Assembly: GCA_000987045.1 (NCBI GenBank)
Contig: LAKY01000058.1
Span: 62,001-126,000, forward strand
Reading direction: 5' to 3'
Length of the DNA: 64,000 bases
DNA from: Clostridiales bacterium PH28_bin88
Lineage (GTDB): Bacteria; Bacillota; PH28-bin88
Shown here piece by piece: positions 7,553 to 16,684 of this stretch. A program made the position numbers and the translations under genes. Positions within the stretch are counted from its first letter, which is position 1. Each line of letters starts with the position of its first letter. The notes beneath the pieces were generated by a model. The model was given only the letters and a program-made list of their open reading frames with translations. It ran no database searches and was not told the origin of the DNA.

Positions 7553-9271
7553 TTACTCCATGTACGCCCCCTTCATGGGTGATGCCGCCAGGCGGCTGAA
7601 GAGGCCCAGGATCCCTTTGGGGGCCTTGTCTTGGGGGCGCTGCCAGCGGGCGCGCCTTTCCCCCAGGACGGCGGCGACTTCCGCGGGAGACTTGTTCTCA
7701 CCGGCCACCCCCACTACCTCCAGGGAGCGGTTGGGGATGTCGATGGAAATGAGGTCCCCTTCCTCCACCAGGGCGATGGGTCCGCCTGCAGCGGCCTCCG
7801 GGGAAACGTGCCCGATGCACGGCCCCCGGCTCGCACCGGAGAAACGGCCGTCGGTGACCAGGGCGGTGGTGGCAACCAGGCCGGGGTTGGTGTAGATGGC
7901 CTCGGTGGTCTTCAGCATTTCCGGCATCCCCGCGCCCTGGGGGCCCTCGTAGCGGATGATCACCACATCGCCGGGTTTAACCCGCCCGTCCAGGATGGCC
8001 GCCACCGCTTCCTCCTCGGAGTTAAACGGCCTGGCTGGCCCCACGTAACGGTGCATCTTGGGATCCACGGCGGCGTGCTTGACCACCGCACCCTCGGGAG
8101 CCAGGCTGCCGGTAAGGACGGCCAATCCCCCGCCGGGCCTGTAGGGTTTGTCGACGGAATGGATGATGTCCCCCCGGGTCAGGCCGAAATTGACGAGGAA
8201 AGAAGTGGTCTCCCGGAAAAACCCGCGGGCTTCCAGGTCGGCCAGGTTCTCGCCTACCGTCTTGCCGGTGACGGTAAGGGCGTCCAGGTGGAGGAAGTCC
8301 CTGATTTCCATCATGACAGCCGGCACTCCTCCGGCGTACCACAGCAGTTCCGTCGGCCACTTGCCGCTGGTTTTCAGGCTCACCAGCACGGGGATCTTGC
8401 GGTGGATCTCGTCAAACACCTTCGGGTCCAGGGAGATGCCCAATTCCCTGGCGATGGCCGGGAGGTGGAGCGTGGCGTTGGTGGACCCGGAAACGGCCGC
8501 GTGCACCATGATGGCGTTTTCAAAGGCTTCCCGGGTCAGGATATGGCTGGGGCGGATGCCCCGCTCAAGGAGTTCCATGGCCTGCCGGCCGGCCCGGTTG
8601 GCTGTCTGGGTGATCTTGTTGGTCACCGCCGGCATCAGGGCGTTGCCCGGCAAGGACATACCCAGTGCCTCAGACATCACCTGCATGGTGCTGGCGGTCC
8701 CCATGAACTGGCAGGCCCCGCAGGTGGGGCAGGCGTGGTTCTGGTGGTAAAGCAAATCCTCCTGGCTCATCTCGCCCTTCAATACCTGGTTCCCGCACTC
8801 GTAAAGCTTCTCCGATGACATGTAACCCGGCCCCGGCATCATGGAGCCCCCGCACACGTGGAGCCCGGGCATGTCCGTCCGCGCCAGGGCGATGAGGTGG
8901 GCGGGGATGGACTTGTCGCAGCTGGAGATCAGCACCATGGCGTCGTAGGGGGATGCCATGGCGTGGATCTCCACCATGGCGGCGATGATCTCCCGGGACA
9001 CCAGTGAGTAATTCATCCCGTCGTGGGCCATGGCGATGCCGTCGCACATGTCGGTCACGGTAAACACCCCGGGCTTGCCGCCTTTTTCATACACCCCGAT
9101 CTTGGCCGCCTCCGCCAGCCGGTCCAGGTGGTAGCTGCCGGGGTGGCTGTCCCCGAAAACGCTCTCCACCAGTACCTGGGGTTTGGCCAGGTCCTGGATG
9201 TTCCACCCGGTGCCGAGCCTGAGGGAATCGCCCTGGGCATTCACTTCCCTCAATTTTTGACTTCTTAGCAC
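7553..9271 (-). CDS. IlvD/Edd-family dehydratase (dihydroxy-acid or sugar-acid dehydratase)
   Basis: Iron-sulfur dehydratase, 572 aa, close to the usual IlvD length. It eliminates water from a 2,3-dihydroxy acid to give a 2-oxo acid. Visible family motifs are SSCDKS (about 116-121), CPTCGACQFMGT (181-192) and the C-terminal 'TDGRFSGASRGPCIGHVSPEAA' region (quoted in part). The GTG start at 9271 follows a GGGGGAAG stretch. It is the last gene of a TRAP/glycolate-oxidase-like/LarA cluster and has no ilvBCA neighbours. A catabolic role on an imported hydroxy acid (aldonate, glycerate or tartrate type) is therefore more likely than branched-chain amino acid synthesis, but the specificity is not readable. 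Confidence 0.85.
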   Translation of the reverse strand: MLRSQKLREVNAQGDSLRLGTGWNIQDLAKPQVLVESVFGDSHPGSYHLDRLAEAAKIGVYEKGGKPGVFTVTDMCDGIAMAHDGMNYSLVSREIIAAMVEIHAMASPYDAMVLISSCDKSIPAHLIALARTDMPGLHVCGGSMMPGPGYMSSEKLYECGNQVLKGEMSQEDLLYHQNHACPTCGACQFMGTASTMQVMSEALGMSLPGNALMPAVTNKITQTANRAGRQAMELLERGIRPSHILTREAFENAIMVHAAVSGSTNATLHLPAIARELGISLDPKVFDEIHRKIPVLVSLKTSGKWPTELLWYAGGVPAVMMEIRDFLHLDALTVTGKTVGENLADLEARGFFRETTSFLVNFGLTRGDIIHSVDKPYRPGGGLAVLTGSLAPEGAVVKHAAVDPKMHRYVGPARPFNSEEEAVAAILDGRVKPGDVVIIRYEGPQGAGMPEMLKTTEAIYTNPGLVATTALVTDGRFSGASRGPCIGHVSPEAAAGGPIALVEEGDLISIDIPNRSLEVVGVAGENKSPAEVAAVLGERRARWQRPQDKAPKGILGLFSRLAASPMKGAYME

Positions 9272-9314
9272 TTTTTCTCTTCCCCCATCTTTTAGGCGTT
9301 ATGCAGCATCGGAA

Positions 9315-10565
9315 TTACAGGCGAGTTTGCAGTGCGCCTGACCCGTCAAAGAGCAACGGCTCCCAGGGGCCCAAAAACTCCAGGTTGGGACTTTGCCCAA
9401 CTTCCTCGCCCAGGCCGGCGGAAACCAGGATCTCCCCGATATCCAGGGTATTCTTGATCACCGCCAGGCGGGCTTCCTCACTCTTCACCCGCCGGCCGCA
9501 GGTTTTTATGGCCACCGTTACCGCTTCCCTGTCGGTAGGCATGGTGATGGGAATAAACCCGCGTTCGAGGAAACCGGTCGTGATGACGTTGGCATAGGTG
9601 GTGGCCAGGTCGATCCGGTCGTACAGGCGCCTGGTGATGACGTCGGCCAGGCCCACTCCCAGCCCGTTGCCGTGGCTGTCGGGAGTCAGGTCCAGGGCGA
9701 CGATCCGGGAGATGGCGGGAACCGGCGGGTCTTCTTGGCCGCCGATCCTGATCCTCCCGATCATGTTGGTGTCCATGCCGGTCCCACTCAGGTTCTTGCC
9801 CATTTCCTGGACCACCAGCACATCCAGGCGGGAGAAAGGCAGCGCGGGCATCAGTTCCCTGGCCTGGGCCAGCAGTTCTTTTTCCACGGTTTCAAACTCG
9901 GCGGGTTTCAGTCCCTCAACCCGCGCCGTCCGGTCATAGGCGTCTTCAACGATGGCCAACCCGCCCAAAACGGGCAAGTGCCGCAGCATCTCCCGGGCCA
10001 CCCGGGGCATCATGTCCCGCAGGCCGCCGGCGCCGTAACTGTGCAGCAGTTCCGCCCCGTCCCGTTTCCCCAGGCCGATGGCCAGCATCTTCACCAGGCC
10101 GCTTTCATGCTCACCGTGGAAGTCGGTGTGGGGTTTCACCCTGTTGATGAGTAAAACGGCATCCGCCCCGGCGGCGTTGGCGTCACAGTAGACAGGCAAC
10201 CCCTCGGGTGTATGACCTAACAGCCGCACCTCCATGGAAGATCGCACGGGCACTCCCAGCGCGGCCTCGGTAATACCGTAAGAAGCCAGTACCTCGGCCT
10301 GCCCGGCGGCGGTGGCGCCCCCGTGGCTGCCCATGGCCGGTACGATAAAGGGGTGCAGCCCTCTCCCCTTTAATTCTTCAACCGCGGCGGCTACAATGGT
10401 CAACAGGTTGTTAATCCCCCTGCTTCCTACAGCCACGGCGACGTGGCTACCCGCCACCGCGCCGTCCAGCAACCGGTGGATCTGCTTCCTTACCTCTCCC
10501 GCAACATCGGTCAAGGGCGCGGAAGGCATCTTGACCCTGACCCTGGCTACTCGCGGAAACTCCAT
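9315..10565 (-). CDS. LarA-like (nickel-pincer racemase family, DUF2088) protein, copy 1
   Basis: 416-aa member of the lactate racemase LarA family, which interconverts 2-hydroxyacid stereoisomers with a nickel-pincer nucleotide. Family features seen are 'VGSRGI' near 47, 'AMGSHGGAT' near 80 and 'NRVKPHTDFH' near 140, the His/Lys-rich region that in LarA contacts cofactor and substrate. The ATG at 10565 has AGGTGAG upstream. It sits between the GlcF-like subunit and the dehydratase, so it may convert the imported enantiomer into the one the oxidase accepts (inference). No larB/C/E cofactor genes are in the window, so the cofactor would have to come from elsewhere. About half the sequence aligns well by eye with the second LarA-like gene at 22411-23676. 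Confidence 0.8.
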   Translation of the reverse strand: MEFPRVARVRVKMPSAPLTDVAGEVRKQIHRLLDGAVAGSHVAVAVGSRGINNLLTIVAAAVEELKGRGLHPFIVPAMGSHGGATAAGQAEVLASYGITEAALGVPVRSSMEVRLLGHTPEGLPVYCDANAAGADAVLLINRVKPHTDFHGEHESGLVKMLAIGLGKRDGAELLHSYGAGGLRDMMPRVAREMLRHLPVLGGLAIVEDAYDRTARVEGLKPAEFETVEKELLAQARELMPALPFSRLDVLVVQEMGKNLSGTGMDTNMIGRIRIGGQEDPPVPAISRIVALDLTPDSHGNGLGVGLADVITRRLYDRIDLATTYANVITTGFLERGFIPITMPTDREAVTVAIKTCGRRVKSEEARLAVIKNTLDIGEILVSAGLGEEVGQSPNLEFLGPWEPLLFDGSGALQTRL

Positions 10566-10615
10566 CCAATCTCACCTACCTCGAATATAGGCCGGCCCAC
10601 CCTGCCACCGGAGGA

Positions 10616-11905
10616 CTACTCCGCGGGTTGGCCGGAGGTCTTTGCCTGGTAGCTGCGGGCCAGCAGCTGTACCGGGTGGAGTACAGGGTTACCCAGCCCG
10701 TGCTGTTTGAGCCCGTAGGACAGCTGCATGGTGCAGGCCGGGCAGGAGGTAACCATCACTCCAGCCCCGGTCGCTTTGAAGTTGTTGATCTTCCTGTCCA
10801 GGATTTTTCCGGAAAAATCGGGGTGGGTGATGCTGTAAGAGCCGGCGCCCCCGCAGCACATGTCCGGTTCCTGCATTTCTATAATCTTGATCCCCGGGAT
10901 TGCCCGCAAAACCTCTCGGGGAAAGTCCTTCGACTTTAATCCCCTGGCCAGGTGGCACGGGTCGTGAATCGTGACGGTGGCTTCCACCGGTTCCAGATTG
11001 CGGTCGAACCCGGTTTCCACCAGGTAGGCGCACACGTCGGTCACCATGCCTGCTACCTGCCGGGCTTTTTCCCTGTATGCCGCGTCATCCGCCAGCAGGT
11101 GCGCGTATTCCCGCAGCATACTGCCGCAGGTGGCGCAGTCGGTGACCAGCCTGTCCGCCTGCAAGGCCAGGATGCGGTCGATGTTGTGCCTGGCCAACCT
11201 GCGCGCCTCTTCCAGGTCGCCGCCGCTCATGTGCGGCGCGCCGCAGCACCGGGTGTCCGGCGCCAGCACCTGGCGGTTGTTGGCCCTCAGCACCTCCGCC
11301 GTGGAGATGCCCACCGGGCTGAAGAAGTTGTCCACGGCGCACCCGACGAAGTAAGCCACCCGGCGGGCTGGCTGGGGCAACGGCGATGCCTGGGCCAGGT
11401 AATCCCTGACCGTCTGAGCGGGGATTTCCGGCAGCATCCCCTCGGCTTTGCCGGCAGTACCCAGCGCCTCGAGAAGGCCGGTGCTTTTCACCGCCCAGCG
11501 GATGCCGTTTTTCTGGTAGAAGCGGATCAGCTTGGTGGCTGTGCGCAGCCGCCGGTTGTGGGAGAAAATCCCCCGGTAAAGGTACTTCTGGACGGCGGTC
11601 AAACCGTGAGCGGAACGCCACCGGCTGCGGGCCGCCAGCACCAGCTGGTCGGTGGCCACGCTGGCAGGGCATACCGTCACACAGGCCTTGCACAGGAGGC
11701 AGGTATCCAGGATCTCCGCTATTTCCCGCTCGCTCAACAGGTCGTACTTACCTTCCGCCCCCAGCCTCATCAAGCGGACACGCCCCCTGGCCAGCGCGGT
11801 TTCCCGGCCGGTCACCTTGTAGGTGGGGCAGGCATCCTGGCAGAACCCGCACTTGTTGCAGCGAAGCAGTTCCTTCTCCCAATCGGCACCAAAGGACTCT
11901 GTCAT
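10616..11905 (-). CDS. glcF: GlcF-like iron-sulfur subunit of a 2-hydroxyacid oxidase
   Basis: About 430 aa. Two N-terminal [4Fe-4S] ferredoxin motifs (CNKCGFCQDACP near 16-27, CLLCKACVTVCP near 70-81) pass electrons from the flavin subunits. Two CCG domains follow, seen as CCGAPH...DCATCGS and HDPCH...CCGGAGSY...CPAC. This is the composition of GlcF/LldE/HdrD-type subunits. ATG 11905 is preceded directly by an in-frame GTG (11908); AAAGGGGG upstream fits the ATG better. The start lies 3 bp after the glcE-like stop, which indicates tight coupling. It probably docks to GlcD/GlcE at the membrane and feeds quinone or an electron-transfer partner. Confidence 0.88.
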   Translation of the reverse strand: MTESFGADWEKELLRCNKCGFCQDACPTYKVTGRETALARGRVRLMRLGAEGKYDLLSEREIAEILDTCLLCKACVTVCPASVATDQLVLAARSRWRSAHGLTAVQKYLYRGIFSHNRRLRTATKLIRFYQKNGIRWAVKSTGLLEALGTAGKAEGMLPEIPAQTVRDYLAQASPLPQPARRVAYFVGCAVDNFFSPVGISTAEVLRANNRQVLAPDTRCCGAPHMSGGDLEEARRLARHNIDRILALQADRLVTDCATCGSMLREYAHLLADDAAYREKARQVAGMVTDVCAYLVETGFDRNLEPVEATVTIHDPCHLARGLKSKDFPREVLRAIPGIKIIEMQEPDMCCGGAGSYSITHPDFSGKILDRKINNFKATGAGVMVTSCPACTMQLSYGLKQHGLGNPVLHPVQLLARSYQAKTSGQPAE

Positions 11906-11908
11906 CAC

Positions 11909-13216
11909 CTATACCCCCTTTAATGCCCTGGCCGCCGGCGCCAGGATTCCCGCGGGGTCAAGAGCCTGTTTTAGCCGCTGCACCATCCAGATAGCACTGC
12001 CGGGGCCGGCGGGACGGTAATAGGAAACTTCCGGATAATCGAGCCGCAAGGCGCCATGGTGTTCCGCCGCCAGGCGGCGCAAGGCAAACAGGGTCTCCTC
12101 GGCCGCTTCTTCCAGGAAGAAGTGCACCTGCCCCCTCCCCAGGTCGGCCCAGATCAGCGGGTCGATCGCCTGTACGCCGGTCACCCAGCCGTTAAAGACG
12201 TCAGCCACTGATTTTCTGGTGGCGGCGATCAGCCCGTATACCGCTCGCTCCCCGGTTCCGCGGTCACCCCAGGGCGCATCATACAACCGGTAATACTCAT
12301 CAAAGTATTTTTCTTCAAATAATACCCGGCAGGCGCCCGCGTTTTGGGCGGCGATCTCCGCCAGGGCAGCGGCCTGTTCCCGCACCAGTTCCGCCAGCCC
12401 CTCCAAACAGGCCACCAGCACCCATCCCTTCTCGCCGGCGGGGAACCCCCGCTCAGCCAAAAGGTGGGCTGGCCAGAGGTGGAGAAAGGCCGCGTCGTAA
12501 GGTGACAGCAAGATGGAGCGGGCCGCATCAAGAGCCGGCTCGTAACCGTCGAAAGACATGATCAGCAGGCCTTCTCTTTCCGGCAGCGGCCGCACCCGGA
12601 ACACCAGGGAGGTCAGCATGCCCAGCGTGCCGTAGGAACCGGCCATCAGGCGGGTGACATCATAACCGCTGACGTTCTTGATGTTTTTTCCTCCCGCCCG
12701 GATCAACTCCCCGGTGGGCGAGACAAAATTAGCCCCCAGCAAGTAGTCCCGGATACCGCCATCCCGCAGGGCTTTCGGACCCGCCGCGTTCCGCGCCACC
12801 TGCCCGCCGAGAGTAGATTCCCGCGGGCGGGGCGGCCGCACGGGAAGGGTCAAGCGGTAAGGTTGCAGGGCTCCCTGGAGTTGGTGGGCTGTCACGCCGG
12901 ACTCCACCTCCACCGAAAGGTTGTCGGGGCGGACCTCCAGGATGCGGTTCAATTTCCGGGAAGAGACCGCGACACCTCCGGTAAAGGGTCCGATACAGGA
13001 TTGCACGGCGGTACACCCGCCCACCGGCCATAAAGCCACCCTCTCCGCCTGGGCCCAGCGGACCAGGGCGCAGAGGTCTTTTCCCTCCCGGGGAAGCACC
13101 AGGGCATCGGGGCGGTATTCCGGGGGGAACCCGAAGGGAGCCAACTGCTGCTGGCCGGTGATAACTTCCCCATCATTCAGAATCGACATTAGTTGAGAAA
13201 CACGCGATTGGTCCAC
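11909..13216 (-). CDS. glcE: GlcE-like FAD-binding subunit of a 2-hydroxyacid oxidase
   Basis: FAD-binding (PCMH-type) protein of about 435 aa, noticeably longer than E. coli GlcE (about 350 aa). The FAD pocket is seen as 'LWPVGGCTAV' near the N-terminus and 'RPRESTLGGQVARNAAGPKA' / 'NVSGYDVTRLMAGSYGTLG', the last being the usual GlcE/GlcD signature. The frame is open to 13288, but that would overlap glcD by 65 bp; GTG 13216, just after the glcD TGA (13224), is chosen. With the GlcD-like and GlcF-like neighbours it forms a three-subunit glycolate/lactate-type dehydrogenase. Confidence 0.82.
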   Translation of the reverse strand: MDQSRVSQLMSILNDGEVITGQQQLAPFGFPPEYRPDALVLPREGKDLCALVRWAQAERVALWPVGGCTAVQSCIGPFTGGVAVSSRKLNRILEVRPDNLSVEVESGVTAHQLQGALQPYRLTLPVRPPRPRESTLGGQVARNAAGPKALRDGGIRDYLLGANFVSPTGELIRAGGKNIKNVSGYDVTRLMAGSYGTLGMLTSLVFRVRPLPEREGLLIMSFDGYEPALDAARSILLSPYDAAFLHLWPAHLLAERGFPAGEKGWVLVACLEGLAELVREQAAALAEIAAQNAGACRVLFEEKYFDEYYRLYDAPWGDRGTGERAVYGLIAATRKSVADVFNGWVTGVQAIDPLIWADLGRGQVHFFLEEAAEETLFALRRLAAEHHGALRLDYPEVSYYRPAGPGSAIWMVQRLKQALDPAGILAPAARALKGV

Positions 13217-13223
13217 CCGCGGA

Positions 13224-14618
13224 TCAACCCCTTTCTTCACTGGACCCGGGTAAAACCTTCCCCGGATTGCACAGCCCTTCAGGATCAAAGGCCTTCTTTA
13301 CACTTCCCATAAAGCCCAGGTCATCCGCCGAGAAGGCCCGGGGCATGAATTCCAGTTTTTCCATACCGATCCCGTGCTCCCCGGTCAACGTCCCCTCCAT
13401 TTCCAGGGCTGCCTGGAAAATCTCCCGGGAGGCCTGCTCCGCCAGGTGCAGTTCTTCCGGGTGATGGGGGTCGTACAGGAGGTGAGGGTGCAGGTTCCCG
13501 TCGCCCGCATGCGCCAGCTGGGCGATGGTCACTCCGTACTTCTCCCCAACGGCGGTCACCCGCCGCAGCATCTCCGGCAGGCGGTCCCGGGGAACGGTCA
13601 CGTCCTGTACCATGTAAGCCGGTTTAATCCGGCCCAGGGCGCCGTTGGCGGAGCGCCGGCCCAGCCAGAGCTTTTCCCTTTCCTGCTCATCGGCGGCAGT
13701 CCGGTAACCGCGGGCTCCTGTTTCCCGCAGCACCCCGGTAATACCTTCGACATGCCGGGAAACTTCCCTCCGGAAACCGTCCACTTCGATTAAAAGCATG
13801 GCTTCCGCATCCCGGGGAAGCCCCAATTGGATAAAGTCGTCCACCGCCCGGGTCAGCGCTCCGTCCATGATCTCCAGGGTGGAGGGAATAATCCCCCGGG
13901 CAATGATGCGGGAAACCGCCTCTCCCGCTTTCTCCAGGCTGTCAAACACCGCCATGATGGTCTGCAGGGCTTCGGGTTTCCTGGTCAGGCGGAGTAATGC
14001 TCGGGTCACCACCCCCAGCGTCCCCTCCGAACCCACCAGGATACCGGTCAGGTCCACCTGCGGCAGCACGCCGGCGGCCAGTCCCCCCGTCTCCACCACT
14101 TCACCCGTAGGGAGCACCACCTGCAGGCCCAGCACGTGGTCCTTGGTAACCCCGTACTTGACCCCCCGGATGCCCCCGGCGCCCTCGGCAATGTTGCCGC
14201 CAATGGTAGCTACCTTCTGGCTGGCAGGGTCCGGAGCGAACATGTAGCCAAAAGCGTCAACAGCCTTCTGCAAATCAAGGTTAACCACCCCGGCCTCCAC
14301 CAGCGCGGCTTCGTTAGCCAGGTCCACCTCCAGGATCTTGTTCATCCTGGTCAGGACCAGCGCCACACCGCCGGCCAGCGGGACCGCGCCCCCGCTCAAA
14401 CAGGTGCCCGCTCCCCGGGGAGTTACGGCGATACCCTCGCGGTGGCAGAACTCCATCACCCGGGACACCTCCTCGGTGCTTTCCGGGAACACCACCACCT
14501 CGGGCAGGTGGTAAAAGGGCGAGGAATCGTAGGCATAGCTCTCCAGGGAGATGGTGGAGGTAAGGACTTTACCCTCACCCAGGGCTTTCAACAAATACTT
14601 AACTGCGGAACGTTCCAT
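13224..14618 (-). CDS. glcD: GlcD-like FAD-linked 2-hydroxyacid oxidase catalytic subunit
   Basis: 464-aa FAD-linked oxidase of the GlcD/D-lactate dehydrogenase family: an N-terminal PCMH FAD domain ('VTPRGAGTCLSGGAVP' near 65-80, 'GGNIAEGAGGIRGVKYGVT' near 136-154) and a C-terminal FAD-oxidase cap with 'HAGDGNLHPHLLYD' and 'GEHGIGMEKLEF'. It oxidises a 2-hydroxy acid to a 2-oxo acid. The ATG at 14618 has GGAGGG upstream. It follows dctM by 33 bp and is the first of three oxidase subunits (D-E-F). Glycolate, lactate, glycerate or another 2-hydroxy acid is possible. Confidence 0.9.
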   Translation of the reverse strand: MERSAVKYLLKALGEGKVLTSTISLESYAYDSSPFYHLPEVVVFPESTEEVSRVMEFCHREGIAVTPRGAGTCLSGGAVPLAGGVALVLTRMNKILEVDLANEAALVEAGVVNLDLQKAVDAFGYMFAPDPASQKVATIGGNIAEGAGGIRGVKYGVTKDHVLGLQVVLPTGEVVETGGLAAGVLPQVDLTGILVGSEGTLGVVTRALLRLTRKPEALQTIMAVFDSLEKAGEAVSRIIARGIIPSTLEIMDGALTRAVDDFIQLGLPRDAEAMLLIEVDGFRREVSRHVEGITGVLRETGARGYRTAADEQEREKLWLGRRSANGALGRIKPAYMVQDVTVPRDRLPEMLRRVTAVGEKYGVTIAQLAHAGDGNLHPHLLYDPHHPEELHLAEQASREIFQAALEMEGTLTGEHGIGMEKLEFMPRAFSADDLGFMGSVKKAFDPEGLCNPGKVLPGSSEERG

Positions 14619-14651
14619 GGATAACCCTCCTCCAGGGGAAGGAAGTTCCCC

Positions 14652-15929
14652 TTACTGGCCGAACATCCGGGGCAACAGCATGCTGATACCGGGGACATAG
14701 GTGATCAGCATCAGCGCCAGGATTGCAGCCACCAGGTACAGCCAGTTGCCCCGGATCACTTTTTCGATGGGTGAACCCGTAAGGCCGGAAGCCACAAACA
14801 GGTTGACCCCCAGGGGTGGAGTGATCATGCCGATGGCCAGGTTCACCACCATGATAATCCCGAAGTGGACAGGGTCGATGCCCATTTGGGTAATCACGGG
14901 CAGGAAGATGGGGGCCAGGATGATGATGGCCGCATTTGTCTCCATAAAGGTGCCCACTACCAGTAGCAGCACGTTCACCAAAAGGAGCAACACCAGCGGG
15001 CTGCTGCTGAAGGCGATGAAGGCCTCGGCGATCTTGTTGGGAATCATCTCCCTGGTGAGGAGCAGGCCGAAGGAGGACGCCGCGGCAATGATCAGCATCA
15101 CCATGGCGGAACTGATGGCCGAGGTTTTCAATACCTTGGGCAGGTCGGTGAACTTCAACTCCTTGTAAACGAAGAGGCCGACCACCAAACCGTACACTAC
15201 CGCCACGTTGGCCGCTTCGGTGGGGGTAAAGATCCCGCCGTAAATTCCTCCTAAAATGATGATGGGCATCAACAGCGCCCACAAGGCGTCCTTAAAGGCT
15301 TGCGCGATTTCCCCGATGGAAGCCCGGTTTCTCCCGATATAGCCTTTCTTCTTCGCAATCAAAAAGGCAACAACCATCAGGGAGCCGCCGATTAACATAC
15401 CGGGCAGGAAGCCGGCCATAAAGAGGGCGCCGATGGAAGCCCCGGTAGCCACCCCGTAGGTGATCATGGGAATGCTCGGCGGGATAATGATCCCGATATA
15501 ACCGGCGCTGGCCTGGGTGGCCAGGGCAAACTCGTCACTGTACTTCTGCCGGATCATGGCCGGGATCATGATGGAACCGATGGCCGCCACGGTGGCCGGC
15601 CCGGAACCCGAGATGGCCGCAAAAAACATGGACGCCAGGATAGTCACCAGGGCCAGGCCTCCCGGCAGGGAGCCGATGAGGGCGTTGGCCAGGTTGATCA
15701 GCCGGCGGGAGATCCCGCCCCGTTCCATCAGGCTGCCGGCAATCATGAAGAAAGGGATGGCCATCAACGGGAAAGAGTCTGTAGAAGCAAAAAACTTCTG
15801 GGGCACCACGATTAAAGGAACGCTGCCGGAGGAGAAAATCGCCGCCAGCGCCGCCAGCCCCAGGGACACCGCCACCGGCACTCCCAGAATGACCAGGATG
15901 GCAAAGGTTCCAAAGATGATGGCTGTCAC
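14652..15929 (-). CDS. dctM: TRAP transporter large permease (DctM)
   Basis: 425-aa, 12-TM ion-coupled permease of a DctPQM TRAP system. It starts at the GTG 15929, which overlaps the dctQ TGA (GTGA); the first residues 'VTAIIFGTFAILVILGVPVA' are the standard DctM N-terminus. Family hallmarks include 'GSGPATVAAIGSIMIPAM' and 'GYIGIIIPPSIPMI'. The open frame extends 324 bp further upstream, but that part is only a shadow of dctQ. It carries the dicarboxylate or hydroxy acid captured by DctP. Confidence 0.92.
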   Translation of the reverse strand: MTAIIFGTFAILVILGVPVAVSLGLAALAAIFSSGSVPLIVVPQKFFASTDSFPLMAIPFFMIAGSLMERGGISRRLINLANALIGSLPGGLALVTILASMFFAAISGSGPATVAAIGSIMIPAMIRQKYSDEFALATQASAGYIGIIIPPSIPMITYGVATGASIGALFMAGFLPGMLIGGSLMVVAFLIAKKKGYIGRNRASIGEIAQAFKDALWALLMPIIILGGIYGGIFTPTEAANVAVVYGLVVGLFVYKELKFTDLPKVLKTSAISSAMVMLIIAAASSFGLLLTREMIPNKIAEAFIAFSSSPLVLLLLVNVLLLVVGTFMETNAAIIILAPIFLPVITQMGIDPVHFGIIMVVNLAIGMITPPLGVNLFVASGLTGSPIEKVIRGNWLYLVAAILALMLITYVPGISMLLPRMFGQ

Positions 15930-16420
15930 TGGGCAGACCCCCTTGCCAAAAAGAGTTTTTCGAATACAACCTGGATCGACCTGAGGGCCATCAAGGAAAA
16001 ACCCACCGGCAAGGCCAGGTAAGCCCAGTACATGGGGATCAGCATGGCAGGGGAGACCTGCCCGGACCCCTGAATCTTCTGGACAACCTGGAGAGACAAC
16101 CCCACCATGATCACACAAAAGGCGGCGGTAATCAATCCCGCCAGCACCGGCGCGTACCGCCCAATCCTTTGAGGCAATAACTTTACGAAGGCTTCCACGC
16201 CGATATGGGCTCCCACCTTGGCGCCCATGCTGGCCCCGATGAATACCGCCCACACCATCAGGTAACGAGCCAGTTCCTCCGACCAGGGCAAGGAGGATTT
16301 AAGGATAAAGCGGAAGATCACCTGAAGGAAAACCACTACGACCATGGTCCCCAGAAGAACGGTCACCGCGGTTTCTTCGACATAGTCCAGCAGGCGGAAG
16401 AGACCAAATTTCTTTGCCAC
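15926..16420 (-). CDS. dctQ: TRAP transporter small permease (DctQ)
   Basis: 164 aa, four predicted TM helices, the usual DctQ size. GTG 16420 is chosen because GGAGGGAG lies 5 bases upstream; the in-frame TTG at 16435 would sit inside that site. Family features are 'PWSEELARYLMVWAVFIGAS' and the closing 'VGFSLMALRSIQVVFE'. Its stop overlaps the dctM start. A 264-bp gap with a hairpin and a repeat separates it from dctP. Confidence 0.9.
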   Translation of the reverse strand: MAKKFGLFRLLDYVEETAVTVLLGTMVVVVFLQVIFRFILKSSLPWSEELARYLMVWAVFIGASMGAKVGAHIGVEAFVKLLPQRIGRYAPVLAGLITAAFCVIMVGLSLQVVQKIQGSGQVSPAMLIPMYWAYLALPVGFSLMALRSIQVVFEKLFLARGSAQ

Positions 16421-16449
16421 AAGCTCTCCCTCCAAATAGATTGAAGTGG

Positions 16450-16477
16450 GACCGGCAGGGATCCCGCCCTGCCGGTC
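16450..16477. terminator. 11-bp hairpin between dctP and dctQ
   Basis: GACCGGCAGGG (16450-16460) / CCCTGCCGGTC (16467-16477), perfect arms with a 6-base loop. The T-rich tail (TTGTTTTC) is on the plus-strand side. For minus-strand dctPQM transcripts it is therefore more likely a stability/attenuation hairpin than a true terminator. Confidence 0.55.
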
Positions 16478-16486
16478 TTGTTTTCA

Positions 16487-16676
16487 CTATCAGAAAGTAT
16501 AAGATGTAACTTTCTGATAGCATAAGTGCAACTTTGACTTCTGGCCGTTGCTTACGTTCGGTTACAAGTCAAGTTTTCTATACCTGCGCCAAAGACTCGC
16601 ACCATTGGCATAAGGGCGACTAAGCCGATAAATGGGCAAATCTTCTTTAGCGCAAGCAAAGTTTTCTTTATCTAGT
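16487..16676 (-). repeat. Non-coding repeat A, copy 1 (palindrome plus conserved blocks)
   Basis: On the minus strand it begins AGATAAAGAAAACTTTGCTT (16674 leftward) and ends with AGTTGCACTTATGC followed by a 12-bp inverted repeat (CTATCAGAAAGT at 16487-16498, ACTTTCTGATAG at 16509-16520). The same blocks recur on the plus strand at 18728-18824. The middle of this copy is longer and holds a second AGAAAACTT motif. No open frame or transposase is seen; a MITE-like or structured RNA element is possible. Confidence 0.55.
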
Positions 16677-16684
16677 TAATGGCT

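Noticed and set aside
7631..8818. Long plus-strand open frame opposite the IlvD-family gene
   Set aside because: Low-complexity Gly/His/Val/Pro-rich translation typical of the antisense of GC-rich codons, no ribosome-binding site, and the opposite strand encodes a conserved enzyme.
9315..10565. Annotation as a proven lactate racemase
   Set aside because: Only family-level motifs are visible; no larB/C/E maturation genes are present and the family includes racemases and epimerases of other 2-hydroxy acids, so a LarA-like name is used.
15930..16253. N-terminal extension of the DctM reading frame
   Set aside because: It overlaps dctQ in another frame and has no membrane segments; the GTG overlapping the dctQ stop gives the standard DctM N-terminus.
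16450..16477. Hairpin with T tract read as a plus-strand terminator
   Set aside because: No plus-strand gene lies upstream of it; all neighbouring genes are on the minus strand, so it was kept as an intra-operon hairpin.
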